Positions 37,301 to 48,200 of a stretch of 64,000 bases of DNA are shown piece after piece (position 1 is the first letter of the stretch; every line of letters starts with the position of its first letter). The position numbers and the translations under genes were made by a program. A model generated the notes under the pieces. The model made no database searches. It saw only the letters and a list, made by a program, of their open reading frames with translations, and was not told the origin of the DNA. The stretch comes from Styela clava (taxonomy: Eukaryota; Chordata; Ascidiacea; Stolidobranchia; Styelidae): the NCBI RefSeq assembly GCF_964204865.1, contig NC_135257.1, positions 1,860,001 through 1,924,000 on the forward strand, in the 5' to 3' direction.

Positions 37301-40300
37301 CGCGAGTTTTGTTGCGCACTAAGTTCCGTTACTATATTCGATATACAGCACCAGATGTATCACATTTGATTCAGAATTGTTTGGACAAGTAGCTGAAAAT
37401 ATGCAAACAAAAATTGCGAGTTCAAAGCTGCGACAGTTGCTTTTTTATGTTCAAGATACTTACAAAAACATAGCATAGACATATAGTATCACAAATATGC
37501 TTATTGTTTAAGATTGGGACCAGAATTTGCAATTATATAGTCATTTTAAAGAGTTTATACTATGCTATTTGTGAACTATATATTAATTATATACCCGATA
37601 GTTCCAACTCATCACATACATGAAGATGGGAGTCCCATCAAATTCGCTGGAAGCGACCACTAAATTACCATCATTTGCATTTACCAGTCATGTGGAGGTA
37701 CAATCGTTTCTCCCAGGCATGTCATTACAGCGTTTCACTGTTTCAAAAATAAAGCAAAAAGTGATGACGTTAGCTTATCAATACTCGATGGAGATCCCAA
37801 TTACAATAGAAGAGTGTTCATCGGAAAACATGATGTCACAAAAATAATAGGAGAGGAGTATGAGGTCAGTGAATATAATTTATTATGTTGAAGAAGTTTC
37901 AACCAAAATAAAACATTTTCAATATGTAAAATCATATTCCTTTCGATTGCATAAGTCTCTCAATTTTTATTCTAAACAAATATTTTGTCGCCGAAGACGC
38001 ATATCAATGCCAATACTTAACTGCTGCGGTTGGTCGTTTTTATCGGAACCCTGGTGTCAGACTGTAACCATCTGTAAAGTAACAACTGCAGCTTACGCCT
38101 GTGCGTTATGACACCAAAAAAACCGACGTCATAATACCCGTTTCTACTCGCAGTTTGGGACGTGGCACAATTTACTGAAGAATAAAATTATTTTTCCATT
38201 TTTATAATAAACGGGTGTCCGATAAAAAGATTCGAAATAGTGAAAAACAGGGTGTCCCAAAATAAATGAATCCCACAAAATTGGTAATCGAATTGTTGGG
38301 TTTCATTTATTTTGGGACACCATACACATTGCTAACAAAACAATACTCCCGAGTTATGTGAACCAAGATGGCGGACACTGGAACGTATTGTGTCTACCAG
38401 GTTAGAGTTGGGCCATAATTTGAGATACAAATACTACGGGAGTCACTTGGCTAGTACCCGAACTCGTAATAGAACTAAAATAAGGATATTGGAATAAAAT
38501 TATGGCAGAAAATATGGCTCTACAAGATGGTGGTCTTGAAATTTTGAATTTCACAATAATAAAAATTTTGGCTGGACTTAGGACTATAATATTTTGTAGA
38601 AGTTAGGAACAAAATAGGCCTAAGTTCCAATATGATGGACATCAGAAATAAAATGTCGAAAACTTACATCCCTAAGAATTTGTTCAGTGCAACTTAGGCC
38701 TAAGTCACCTTGTTTTACCTTGCATTCCATACAACAGTTTCAGAAGTTGTTGAGAACTGAATGGGCCAAAGTCCTTTACTGGGGTAAAAAAAAACAGAAA
38801 GGAAGTGCCAAATATTATTGATTACAAAGGTATTCTCATCCGCATTAAAATAACAGAAGCTCAGGTCTCTACTAAGTGTGAATATCCATGAATATCCATC
38901 CATCTCATCCGGCGATATTGACCTTCATGCACATAGTCAGACATGTAGGCCTACTGATTTTTGAGTAAGTCATTCTCTGGCACTCGACGTTATGAAATTT
39001 ATGTGATGAAACACGGATTCGCATGTATACGTTTTAATCGAAAAACTTTTACAACGTAACCCAAGCAAACGGAACCTATTACTTTCCTAATTACTTCAAG
39101 GAAAATAGAAAAAAAGTATTAACTTATGTTTACGCTTGAACTTCTGTTTGTGTATGACTGTACCCAATAATCAATGAAATTAGCTCTCAAGTCAATGAAA
39201 TTAGCTCTCCAAACAGCTTTGTATGCGGAAAAAATGAATGAACTGCAGAGTAACATCTAGTTCTCGTATACCTCACAAATATTCTGCGGTCCCCTTTGGT
39301 TCATACTCCATACACCTATGAAAAGATAAATTGCGAGAAAATGGACAGATTAATTGTATTGTTTTGTCATAAAGGTTGTGACAATATTGTTATCAGTATC
39401 CGCATGTAGTTCACATATTATTAGCCTAAATTAAAGCCGTTTTTATCATCAATTCTTATCCTTGAAACGTTGGTACGCTTTAGTTACGTAGGTCACCGAA
39501 AAAACATGGGTCAGTGGTTCGTCATCCCTGGAATAAGTGATCATTCCCAGTCGCGACAATGTCGTCGTCTGAAGATATTTATTTAGATCCAAAATCACTC
39601 ACGCGCAACCTCCGACGCAAAAATTGGGCATTCCAATGGAATTTCTGCCGTAAGGGGCAAATGCCATGCTCGATTGCAATTTTTTTTACCAGTTAATAGC
39701 TATATTATCGTGCCAACCAATCGATCACAACCTGATGAATGTTACATAGATTATCGACGAATATTGATTTATGATTGTAGTATATATACAGTACAATTTA
39801 GTTGAGAAATTAATTCTTTTGTAGCTCGCAGTTGTGCGACCACATCCAAGGGGAAACATGAATCTAATAGTGAACGATATAGCTTTAATCACAACCAAAA
39901 AAGAGATTAAGTTTACTGATAGAGTGCAACCTGCATGTCTTCCAAAGTTTAAAGTGATAAAGCCAGCAGGTGAGTCATTCAATCTTTAACTACCCAGGAA
40001 AATTTTAGCCGATATCAAATGCTTTGAAGTTATTTTCATGTAAGGTTTTTATGTTTCATAAAGTAACTCCAGTTTGACAAAGTTTCAATATCGGCACGAT
40101 TGATATTTCAATGTTGAAATTTTGAAATTGCATTTATTTGGCTATAACATAAACTGTTGAGTAATATTGCTGGAACTATGTGATTCTCAATTTGAATGAA
40201 GTCGTTTCGTGCTTAGAAAAATTGGTTTATCATAGCGTAATATGTGTCAAATAAACTTTATTTTTTTGTACCATAATCGTAAGCACGTAGTTTTGTCGAC

Positions 40301-42814
40301 AATTCAATGGTCATTTATATAGCCAGGGTTATCATTTACCTACAGCCAAAAATAAGCACGGGTGATAAAAGGGTATTTTTGGGTGTACTTAACAACGGCA
40401 GAAACGCAGTATAAAAATGTGAAATAAATCATCCAAGAGTCTATTCCACTCTCCCAATTTTTTATCCACTTAAGTTTTCTTTTATCAGAAGTCGCTTCGA
40501 ACAAGAAATCTGTGGAAAAGCACGAAGTCACAGCCACACGCAACCTCTAAAGCGGTGGTTCCGAAGCGTAGGCCCGTGGCTCACGTAGAGGGCCACAGAG
40601 CAGTTGAAGTGGGCCACCATGCCAGACGCAAAACGGTTTTTTCATAAAGCGTTTTCATTTCGTTGAGCATGAATTGTTTGAACACAATGGGATTAGGAAT
40701 CTGCCAATCAAAGTAGCATTCTTGAATGATAAATGAGGAATGACAAACAAGGGGGCCATAAACCCGTGGCTCACGTAGAGGGCCACAGAGCAGTTGAAGT
40801 GGGCCACCATGCCAGACGCAAAACGGTTTTTTCATAAAGCGTTTTCATTTCGTTGAGCATGAATTGTTTGAACACAATGGGATTAGGAATCTGCCAATCA
40901 AAGTAGCATTCTTGAATGATAAATGAGGAATGACAAACAAGGGGGCCATAAATGCTAAACGCCTCTAGAAGGGGGCCACATTGCTCTGAAGTCTTCATAC
41001 TTTGGTTTCCCGCAAGGATTTTTGCGAAATTCTTATGTTTTGTGGTAGAATTGTGGGCACCAATTGCTGTTTTCCCCCTGACCTTTAAGTTGATATCGTC
41101 ATCACAATAGCAGCTGTGAGCACAGCTCGACTTTGCGCTCGTGCTTACTCATTGTCTAAAATCTAAATTATAGTTTATCCCTAAAAACAGTATTCTTAAA
41201 AACTAACACCAACTGTTGTAACTGTGTCACAGTTTTGCCTGGAAATACCGCAAACCATACCGCTAACAGAAACAGTTCTGCGCTGCTGAGATTGAGCGAG
41301 TCCGAGGCATGAGGTTACGGTGGAACGTAGGTAATCGATATGTCACAATAATAACACAATGAATCGCGAATACGCGTTGTGTATAATGATAAACATCGTC
41401 CCATCATATAAGAGGCAAAAAAAGCACGCAACTCAAAAATAAGCACTTTTCTTAGAAATAAACACGATATGGTAACCCTGTATATAGCACAAATGGACGT
41501 GGTACTTTCTATTCAAGTATTGAGTGAGTGTTTGTGACTGATTGTAAACTGCCCCAGAAAGTTTGCGATATATGTATATCCATAAAAAATGGCACTTTAT
41601 TCAAGGCATAAGGAGACTCTATTTTTTATTCGCAATGAATAATATGCCTCTAATACGAGTTGTTTGACGAGGTAAACTTTCGTAATCCATTTGAGTTTCG
41701 TTCATTTGTGCGATATTATATTCTGCTCTAATTTCATATTGGATTGTAAAAAAATCAATGATTTTAGGCACGCAATGTTGGGCTGTCGGATGGGGGAATA
41801 CGAAAGGCACCGGTGATGAAGGTGTACTAAAGCAAATACGACTTCCAATCGTAAGTCTGAAGGAATGCGCTAAGGAGTTGGGGTTGGAAGAACATAACAA
41901 TCATGATAGTATTTCACTGTGCGCAGGGGGAGACATGGGCCGGGATACTTGTCAAGGAGACAGGTAACACTTTATATAAATAAGAACTAAGATTCAGAAA
42001 TCTGTATACGTATATGGATTTCAGTATCTCCCAAATTTCAGTGCTCTTGTGAATATTTTAATAAAGATACATACATCATCTAATAGTATTGGTGCTGCAC
42101 AAATATGTTATTTCTAAGAAATTTCAAATTGTTACATTTTAATTTGCGTAAAAATACCAAACATCACTTTGCAGTGAAATTTGCCCCGAGCAAGCCAAAC
42201 TCGGCATGTCAAAGTAGAGCTTAATAATTTAAATATTAGGTATGGTTAGACGTTATGTTCAAGATTTATATTTATAATCACAAAGCTGAAGTAAAGAAAG
42301 TCCACGCGTGAGACTACAGTTTCCATAATTTCGCCTAATTTTTGGTCAAAACAATCTGAATTAAAACAACTTTATATGTATATTTGACAGTTAAAATTTG
42401 AACAGCGTTTTACAAAAACTATAATAATGACTTCACTATGATTAGAACCGTTTACTGAAACTGAAATCTATAGTTAAATGCAGTGGGCCGTGTGCAGAAA
42501 AATGTTTCTAGCCATTCAAATAATCCCTTGTTACGCATGCTCGTATGCCATCTGAACAGATTACTATCTTGTTTGTTTTTTCAATATATTTATTGATAAG
42601 ATCCGTTTTGTGTTTCAGCGGAGGTCCTCTCTATTGCTTTGACGATGGAAAAGCAACAGTATACGGCGCTACAAGCTGGGGATACGGATGTGGAAAAGGG
42701 ACTGCTGGTGTATATGCTCCTACTTCTTTCAATTTGCGTTGGCTTTGCTGCTTCATGGCCAATATTCCAAGTTGTCGAGGTGTCAGTTGTGATCCGGATC
42801 CACAGTTTACATAA
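25392..42814 (+). CDS. Gene D: SGY-rich type II transmembrane serine protease
   Basis: Eleven exons: 25392-25440, 25864-25977, 26237-26293, 30198-31523, 31888-31944, 32341-32445, 35582-35673, 37688-37864, 39825-39969, 41768-41963 and 42619-42814. They give 837 codons plus stop. The N-terminus is [16 protein letters not shown]. The anchor is nearly identical to gene C. The SGY stalk spans residues 74-516. Activation is at GR|IVGG (Arg567/Ile568). The triad is His617 (TAFHC), Asp677 (NDIAL) and Ser773 (GDSGGPL), with Asp six residues before the Ser and Gly at 226. The trypsin domain is the most diverged of the plus-strand set: exon 8 is six nucleotides longer and exon 9 three shorter than in C and E. 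The gene is 17 kb because introns 3, 6, 7 and 9 are full of transposon debris. No exon is disrupted, so it looks functional. AATAAA follows the stop. Confidence 0.88.
26470..26710. repeat. Foldback MITE in gene D intron 3
   Basis: The inner arms 26564-26597 and 26625-26658 share AATTAGTAATTATCCA in opposite orientation. The complementarity extends outward through the left TGTACACAGCCCCCGCC and the right GGCGGGTCTCTGTACA. A stem of over 100 bp with small gaps is expected. Confidence 0.65.
28401..29963. mobile_element. hAT-type composite in gene D intron 3
   Basis: A 1563-bp insertion bounded by perfect 8-bp duplications CTCTAGAG at 28393-28400 and 29964-29971. The left end is CAGTGGTTCTTAACC. 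The right end read inward is CAGGGGTGGGCAATT. These are two different hAT-like termini, so this may be a chimeric or nested element mobilised as a unit. No transposase ORF was seen. The corresponding intron of gene C has TTTCTAGAGTTCC near 16104-16114 and no insert, consistent with an empty site. Confidence 0.8.
30380..31440 (+). repeat. SGY minisatellite in gene D exon 4
   Basis: In-frame repeats with two unit types. The first (about 30655-30890) is a 24-residue unit beginning [17 protein letters not shown] and ending SPSSGS, repeated three times nearly exactly. The second is shorter, of the [17 protein letters not shown] type. The exon closes with a Lys-Pro-Ser-Gly segment and an acidic EEEEEAPNP stretch. 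An equivalent acidic motif (DEEVAPSP) closes exon 4 of gene C. Confidence 0.88.
33385..33605 (-). pseudogene. SNRPG: Processed pseudogene of snRNP Sm protein G
   Basis: The minus strand encodes [13 protein letters not shown], then [20 protein letters not shown] plus NLVVDDGTE, then after a frame change [19 protein letters not shown] and a stop. These match the Sm fold of small nuclear ribonucleoprotein G in order (Sm1 GFDPxMN, Sm2 RGNSI). Defects: no ATG at the expected start, loss of about four residues after KFMD, and a one-base frameshift between the Sm1 and Sm2 parts. It has no introns and lies antisense inside intron 6 of gene D, so it is most likely a retrocopied, dead SNRPG sequence. 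Confidence 0.78.
34800..35470 (+). mobile_element. hAT transposase remnant with BED finger
   Basis: A 90-residue ORF at 35198-35470 reads [17 protein letters not shown], then CKICSSLLS, then [15 protein letters not shown]. The aromatic W..F, the CxxC pair and the K(K)NTSHLWxHL-like motif are those of a BED zinc finger at the start of ZBED/hAT transposases. The last zinc His is not clear, and the ORF stops before any catalytic domain. The sequence just upstream (34815 onward, CTCGACCGATATATCG) resembles a hAT terminal region. It lies in gene D intron 6, so it is a fragment. Confidence 0.6.
35820..36800. repeat. Degenerate repeat block rich in GGTACCGGTACCG
   Basis: The palindromic string GGTACCGGTACCG appears at about 35824 and again near 36410. 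Two diverged copies of a longer segment (about 35937-36215 and 36546-36785) share GACGTCA, AAATAAAYAAAAGTA and GAAAAGCGRTTTTT strings in the same order. This is probably an old DNA transposon duplicated in tandem in gene D intron 7. Ends were not resolved. Confidence 0.45.
38251..38321. repeat. Perfect 20-bp palindrome pair, 31-nt spacer
   Basis: GGTGTCCCAAAATAAATGAA at 38251-38270 is exactly complementary to 38302-38321. It is either a compact foldback element or the fused ends of a mariner-like element, inside gene D intron 8. Confidence 0.85.
40324..41480. mobile_element. hAT-type element in gene D intron 9
   Basis: A 1157-bp element starting CAGGGTTATCAT and ending ATGGTAACCCTG, with perfect 8-bp duplications TATATAGC at 40316-40323 and 41481-41488. 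Its interior aligns, in reverse orientation, with the sequence that hosts the Ty3 element at 54153-54312 and 60015-60620. It also contains a tandem 190-bp duplication. Confidence 0.88.
40573..40952. repeat. Tandem 2 x 190-bp duplication inside hAT element
   Basis: The units 40573-40762 and 40763-40952 are essentially identical. They create two overlapping antisense ORFs of repeated sequence that are not genes. Confidence 0.88.
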
Positions 42815-45177
42815 CATGTCTGTTTTGAGATTGTTTTATTGAATAAAGTTTGCGGTTGTCATAGTTCCGTTGCTATCTTTATACAATACAACATTGCTCT
42901 CCGTGCTGATATTTGTTTCAATATTTTTATACATTAAATAAAATGACAGTGTATGAAATAGTAAAATTTTATTCAGGAATATATTTATCCCACCTCACTC
43001 AGATGGGAAGGGAATTTCTACACGAAACGCTGGGATCGGACAGGCATAAATACACCAATTACACCATTAAATACAAATCTTTACTTCATTCACCAAGTCA
43101 GAGAAGGCCTTAGGGTGGTTCCAATGTTTCATAATAATTCAATGATACTATTTCTACCGAAAGTTATGTTTACTCATTTTTATGATTATGATCCTTTTGG
43201 TCAGTATGGTTGCGGATGTGTGAGAGTGTTATGAGTCGACTACTTTGAGAAAGTACTACTTATTTTGTTATCAGATTTTCATTAAAATTTCTCTGAGGTG
43301 GGCCTGATTTTCTGATTTTGTTTTTATAAATGATTTTATTACATGTTATGCATATTAAGTTGGAGGTATATATGACAAATATATATCATATATAACCATC
43401 TAAGAGCATACAACAAATGCTATTGTTTTGGAGCAAAACGCAGGAAGTAGAAGACAAATTCGATCAGTTTTGTTCGAATTGTTTCTCAAATCATGTCCAT
43501 GTTTGTCCAAGATATCATGTAAAGAATACTTGTTAAATAAAGTTAAAATTCAGTTGCATCCGTAAAATGGACTATGTACTTTTTAAGAAAAATTTACACT
43601 TTCAGACGAAGACATGCCTTCTGAGAAACCTATCATTTTTTCTAAAGATTGGAGAGCAGTCACCCAATACACACATATTGAAAATGACTAATTCTGGGAA
43701 GAGATCAAAAAGTTAAAAACATTAGGAATATAATCTGCCCGATCTCACAAATACCACAAACCTTTTTCAACGAAGCTTGGTCTAGAAATAAACACACACA
43801 AAAAATACGCGAATGTATTGAACTCTCGAGCTGTTGTACTTTAAAACACGTAAGCAAATGATAACCAATTCAATCTGATACAAAGAAAACGTGTGGCATG
43901 CAATGTGATTAAGTAAAAAGAACAGTCGAAAACTACGCTGATTGGGAATAGCTGAATAGAGAAAATGTGGTTTAAGATACATGCAAACTGAGATCGAAAT
44001 TATGCTAGTAAATTCTGTGCACTAGTCTAGGGATGCCGCTTTTTGATTTACGAATCGAATCGCATCTTTTTCGAAGCGATTGGAATCAGATTTACGCGAT
44101 TCGGAAAAAGAGAGCGTTAAAGAAGGAAAAAACATTGAGTGTCTTTATTATTCAGGGAAATATTTTGCTGTCGTAGTCGGTTGAACGATTATCTTTATCA
44201 AATTTAGTTTTATGGAGGTCAATTTTTTTGTCTTCAAGCGTATTGCTGTAAGCGTTTTCATTTATTGTAATTCAAATGTAACTAAAATTCTTTTTGTCCT
44301 ATTACACTATCCTGCTAGCATAAATATATGTCGAGTGTCTTCTTGCTTATAAAGCTCTACCGCAATAATGAGCCTATATTGAACAGAGATGGCAATGTAC
44401 TGAAACTGAGTGTGAAAACATAAAATCTGTAATAAGGCCAGACTTAATGCAATAAATTATAGCAATAAGTGAAATATCACAGTCACATATACAGGAATGA
44501 GACTACTGGAAGCAGTGCTGTTACTATGTTTATGATATAACGGTACAGCAACTGTTTCCTGAACTTTTTTCCTATGTGAATTTCATCAAATCGATGCATT
44601 CGCAGATAACAGCGAGTTTTTCATCAATGTAAATATTGGTCATATCTTTGACCTACATATTTTTTATAATAATGGAAATATGTGTGGCTCATTCACTGAA
44701 AAAACTTTGCCATCCTTGTTATCTATCATTTTTGTGTGTCAATATATATATCCCATTGTCAAGTTTTTCTCTTCTATATTTGGGCTTAGGCGTTTAGTGA
44801 CTTCCGGAAACCTACGCATACAATAAAAAAAAGCCTAACAGATTCAGATTCGATTCGAAAATTTTTGATTCGATTTGAAAAAAAAATGTATCCATAAATG
44901 GCAACATTAGCACGGACACTCTATAAAAACAATATCACGAAACGCGACCACTTCCGACGATTGCCAAAGGGTTAATCAAATCAAGCGGTTCATTCGAATC
45001 AAGCCCGAACTAACTTCAACAGACTCACACCGTTCATAGACCGGACGAGAGGCCACGGTTTAGCCTAATTTATGACCATCCTGCCTCGCCCGCTTTCCTC
45101 TACTCTTGGTTAAATATGAACATCCGGGACTCATACAGTGTACAGTCGCTCGTAAAAAGCTAGCGCCAATGCATTTG
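42815..45177. other. Spacer between genes D and E
   Basis: It contains the AATAAA of gene D at 42842-42847 and a probable hAT-like insertion (about 44033-44913). That insertion begins CTAGGGATGCC, ends GGCAACATTAG and has GATTCGATTCG-rich subterminal blocks. Its target duplication is not clean. I found no exon. Confidence 0.45.
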
Positions 45178-45185
45178 TGACGTCA
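45178..45185 (+). promoter_or_regulatory. CRE octamer of gene E
   Basis: The palindromic consensus TGACGTCA, 104 nt upstream of the ATG, within GCATTTGTGACGTCATAGTC. It shares GCATTTGTGAC with the gene D site. Confidence 0.65.
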
Positions 45186-45281
45186 TAGTCAATTTATTAT
45201 AATTGAATACTAAATGTTCAAAGGCCCAATCTCAGTATTGTAATCGGGAAAAGAGTAAAGTTTGCAACAATTTTATTGAAC

Positions 45282-48200
45282 ATGAGCTCGAAACCGTATG
45301 GAAAACCTGTAAATCCCGGGGCTAAATATGGTAAGTAAGCAAATAATACATTGAAGAAACCACTTAGTGACAATTCAGTTGTAATCATGATGACTTTTTT
45401 CACATTCTAACTTCTAATTGCATATCATCACTAGACTCGCAGTGATCCCCATGACTTCTAGATTTTCAACTCTGAAGCTCAATCAATACTATTTTCTAAA
45501 ATTTACTTCTCTTATGTCTATAACTCCGTAAGTATAATTGTCAGAGGTAGGCTGAGATTTGGAATTGGAGGTAGAGCGTCTTTATATGAACTACCAAAGT
45601 TCTGGGAGCTACACAAAACTGTATGGGCAAATATAGTACATGACGTCACGATAACAAGTAAAAAGATCACATGGTACGCGATTGAATGGCAGGTGTCAGA
45701 TTGCTGCAGCATAGAGAGAATGCTTTATCAAAACGACGATACAGGGGAATATTTTTGTTGCACATACTGATGCACAATTCCTCTAATATTCAAATATATT
45801 CGTGCATTTTAACCTAAAATATAATATTTCGTGACCCTGACATTCACAACTAAATGGTTGTTTTCACTATATGTTTCACTATATAATGAGTTAAATAAAC
45901 CGCTAAAAGTATATAATATATATACAGTATATAAGGGTCTTGTTGAAAATGAATATTTGGATCAGGTCGTATCACGTGGGTCGACATGTTTCTAACAAAC
46001 TGCTTACAACTCAGTTATAAGATCAGTTTTCGATGTGATCTCGAGCCAAATCACTTGCTGCGTACTCTGATTATCTTGTATTTCAAGCATCGCCATTAAT
46101 ATTCATAATACAAAATATTTCTGTTCGGCAAAGTGGATACATGTTTTGTGATATTAAGTTTGTAATATTAGTAAGGTGCATGATGTAGATTGTAGGCCCA
46201 TGTTATAGAAAGAATGTAAATTTGCCAATGCCAAAATTTGGCTCCAACTCTGTTAAAACTTTATAAATTCGTTTCATTTGCAATTCTCACATATGGTGTT
46301 TGTCTTCAATTTACAAGTGTTGATAGCCTCCTCCGGCAGCACAAACAACAACTATTCTCTCTTACATGCAGGACAGAATGCAGCCCGAGATAAACAAATT
46401 GGGATACTCCTTTTTGTTCTGGATGGACTCATTTTGACTTCTGCTATTTTCCTATTCGCTGGAAAACAATCATGCCCTGATGGAAGTAAGTCCATTATTG
46501 GTCTGCTATTTTTCGTCTAGTGAACTTTTGTTGATTTCTATTGGCGCAGATCAAAATCTACATATAATATTAAGTTGACTATATGTTTAACTATAGGCTT
46601 TATTCAGTATTGTATTTTCACGATGCGTAGTAAAGGCTTAATTCTTAGTCTTGTGCTGATGTTATTCAATCTCACCGAACAAAAGTCATCGAAATGAAAT
46701 CAGATTCATTCATACCTCATTTATCATACTCAATTTATCCAACAAATATCTATGCTCTAGAATAGATTCATGTTACGTCAATTTTTAAAAGAAGTCACAT
46801 CCAATATATATCGAAGTATAATAATGCATACTTTTGCAGTTGACAACAACTATTCGGCAGATTATAGCTTCAATATATCCGAAACTGGAAATGGTAATAT
46901 TTATGTACATATTTAAATTATTCATCAGTGACAGGACGTCGCGACTTCGGAGTCTTTTTCAGAGTCTAATTCTATTTGAGTCGCTCGATGACTAATCTTA
47001 ATTTCTAGATTAAAATGCATTGAATAATTTAAAATTGTCAATCCATTTTTCGTTTTTACAACATGCTTGCTGTAATACACGATATGCAATTAAAGTTTAA
47101 ATTGTATAACGAGACGGTTTTTCATGAAAAATATTATTTCAGGAATAGCCTGATTAAAACAACGGCATTAATATGTTCAGTGATCGTGAACCGTTATCTC
47201 CACACCGCGGGTATTTTAATGAAAAATATATACTCAATGTTTAGCTGTGGAAATTTACACATTTTTTCAAGTATAATTTGAATGCATTCAAAACGTTTGA
47301 GCCGAAAAGGGTTTTTGTATTTTTAATACCTGCCTCTCTGTTCACATATGTACTCGAAAATATTCATTTTAGTTAATCTCCAGCAATATGATCACGATAG
47401 TCCAGCGTTTAATCGATTTCAACCATCTTCGTACGGTAGTTCAAGCTATGAATCGTCCCCGTTTGCTTCAAGTTTCGGATCATCATCCTATGGATCCAGC
47501 TACAATTCTAATTATGGCGGCACATCGCCGTCATCGTGGGCGCCGTATGGATCAAGTTCAACCAATACGGGATCCGGATATAATTGGCCATCTTATAGTC
47601 CAACAGTATGGAATTCCGGCTCCACATCTGGATCAACCCATGATACTGGCTCATCATCTTACGATTCCTTGTCATCTTTTGGATATAGTCCCGGACCCAA
47701 TTATGGTTTTGGAACTTCTTCGTCAACGGTAACATCTGGTTCCGATTCATTGTACGGATCGTCGTATGGTGAATCGAGTTTCACGTCTTGGACAGGATCA
47801 TCACCCTCTGATTTAGGGTCTACATACGGATCGAACTATGGTTCGGGATTTCCTAGTTCATCTTCGGGATCGTCTGCGGGTTCAGGGTCGACCTACGGAT
47901 GGAACTATGGTTTTGGATCCCCCAGCTCATCTTCCGGATCATCTGATGATTCAGGGTCTACCTGGAACTATGGTTTTGGATCTCCAAGCTCATCTTCCGG
48001 GTCATCTGATGGTTCAGGGTCAACCTATGAGTGGAACTATGGTTTTGGATCCTCTAGCTCACCTTCCGGGTCATCTGATGGTTCAAGTTCGACTTATGAG
48101 TGGAACTATGGTTTTGGATCTCCTAGCTCACCTTCCGGGTCATCTGATGGTTCAGGTTCGACTTATGAGTGGAACTATGGTTCCGGATCGCCAAGCTCAT

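Noticed and set aside
37010..37369. 119-residue plus ORF in gene D intron 7
   Set aside because: No domain recognised and no fit to the exon phase of gene D. Probably chance in repeat-derived sequence.
40581..40998. Two similar antisense ORFs suggesting a duplicated small gene
   Set aside because: They are created by the 190-bp tandem duplication inside a non-autonomous hAT element.
44033..44913. Firm call of a hAT element between genes D and E
   Set aside because: The ends are similar (CTAGGGATGCC and GGCAACATTAG), but I could not find a matching 8-bp target duplication. It is mentioned only within the spacer entry.
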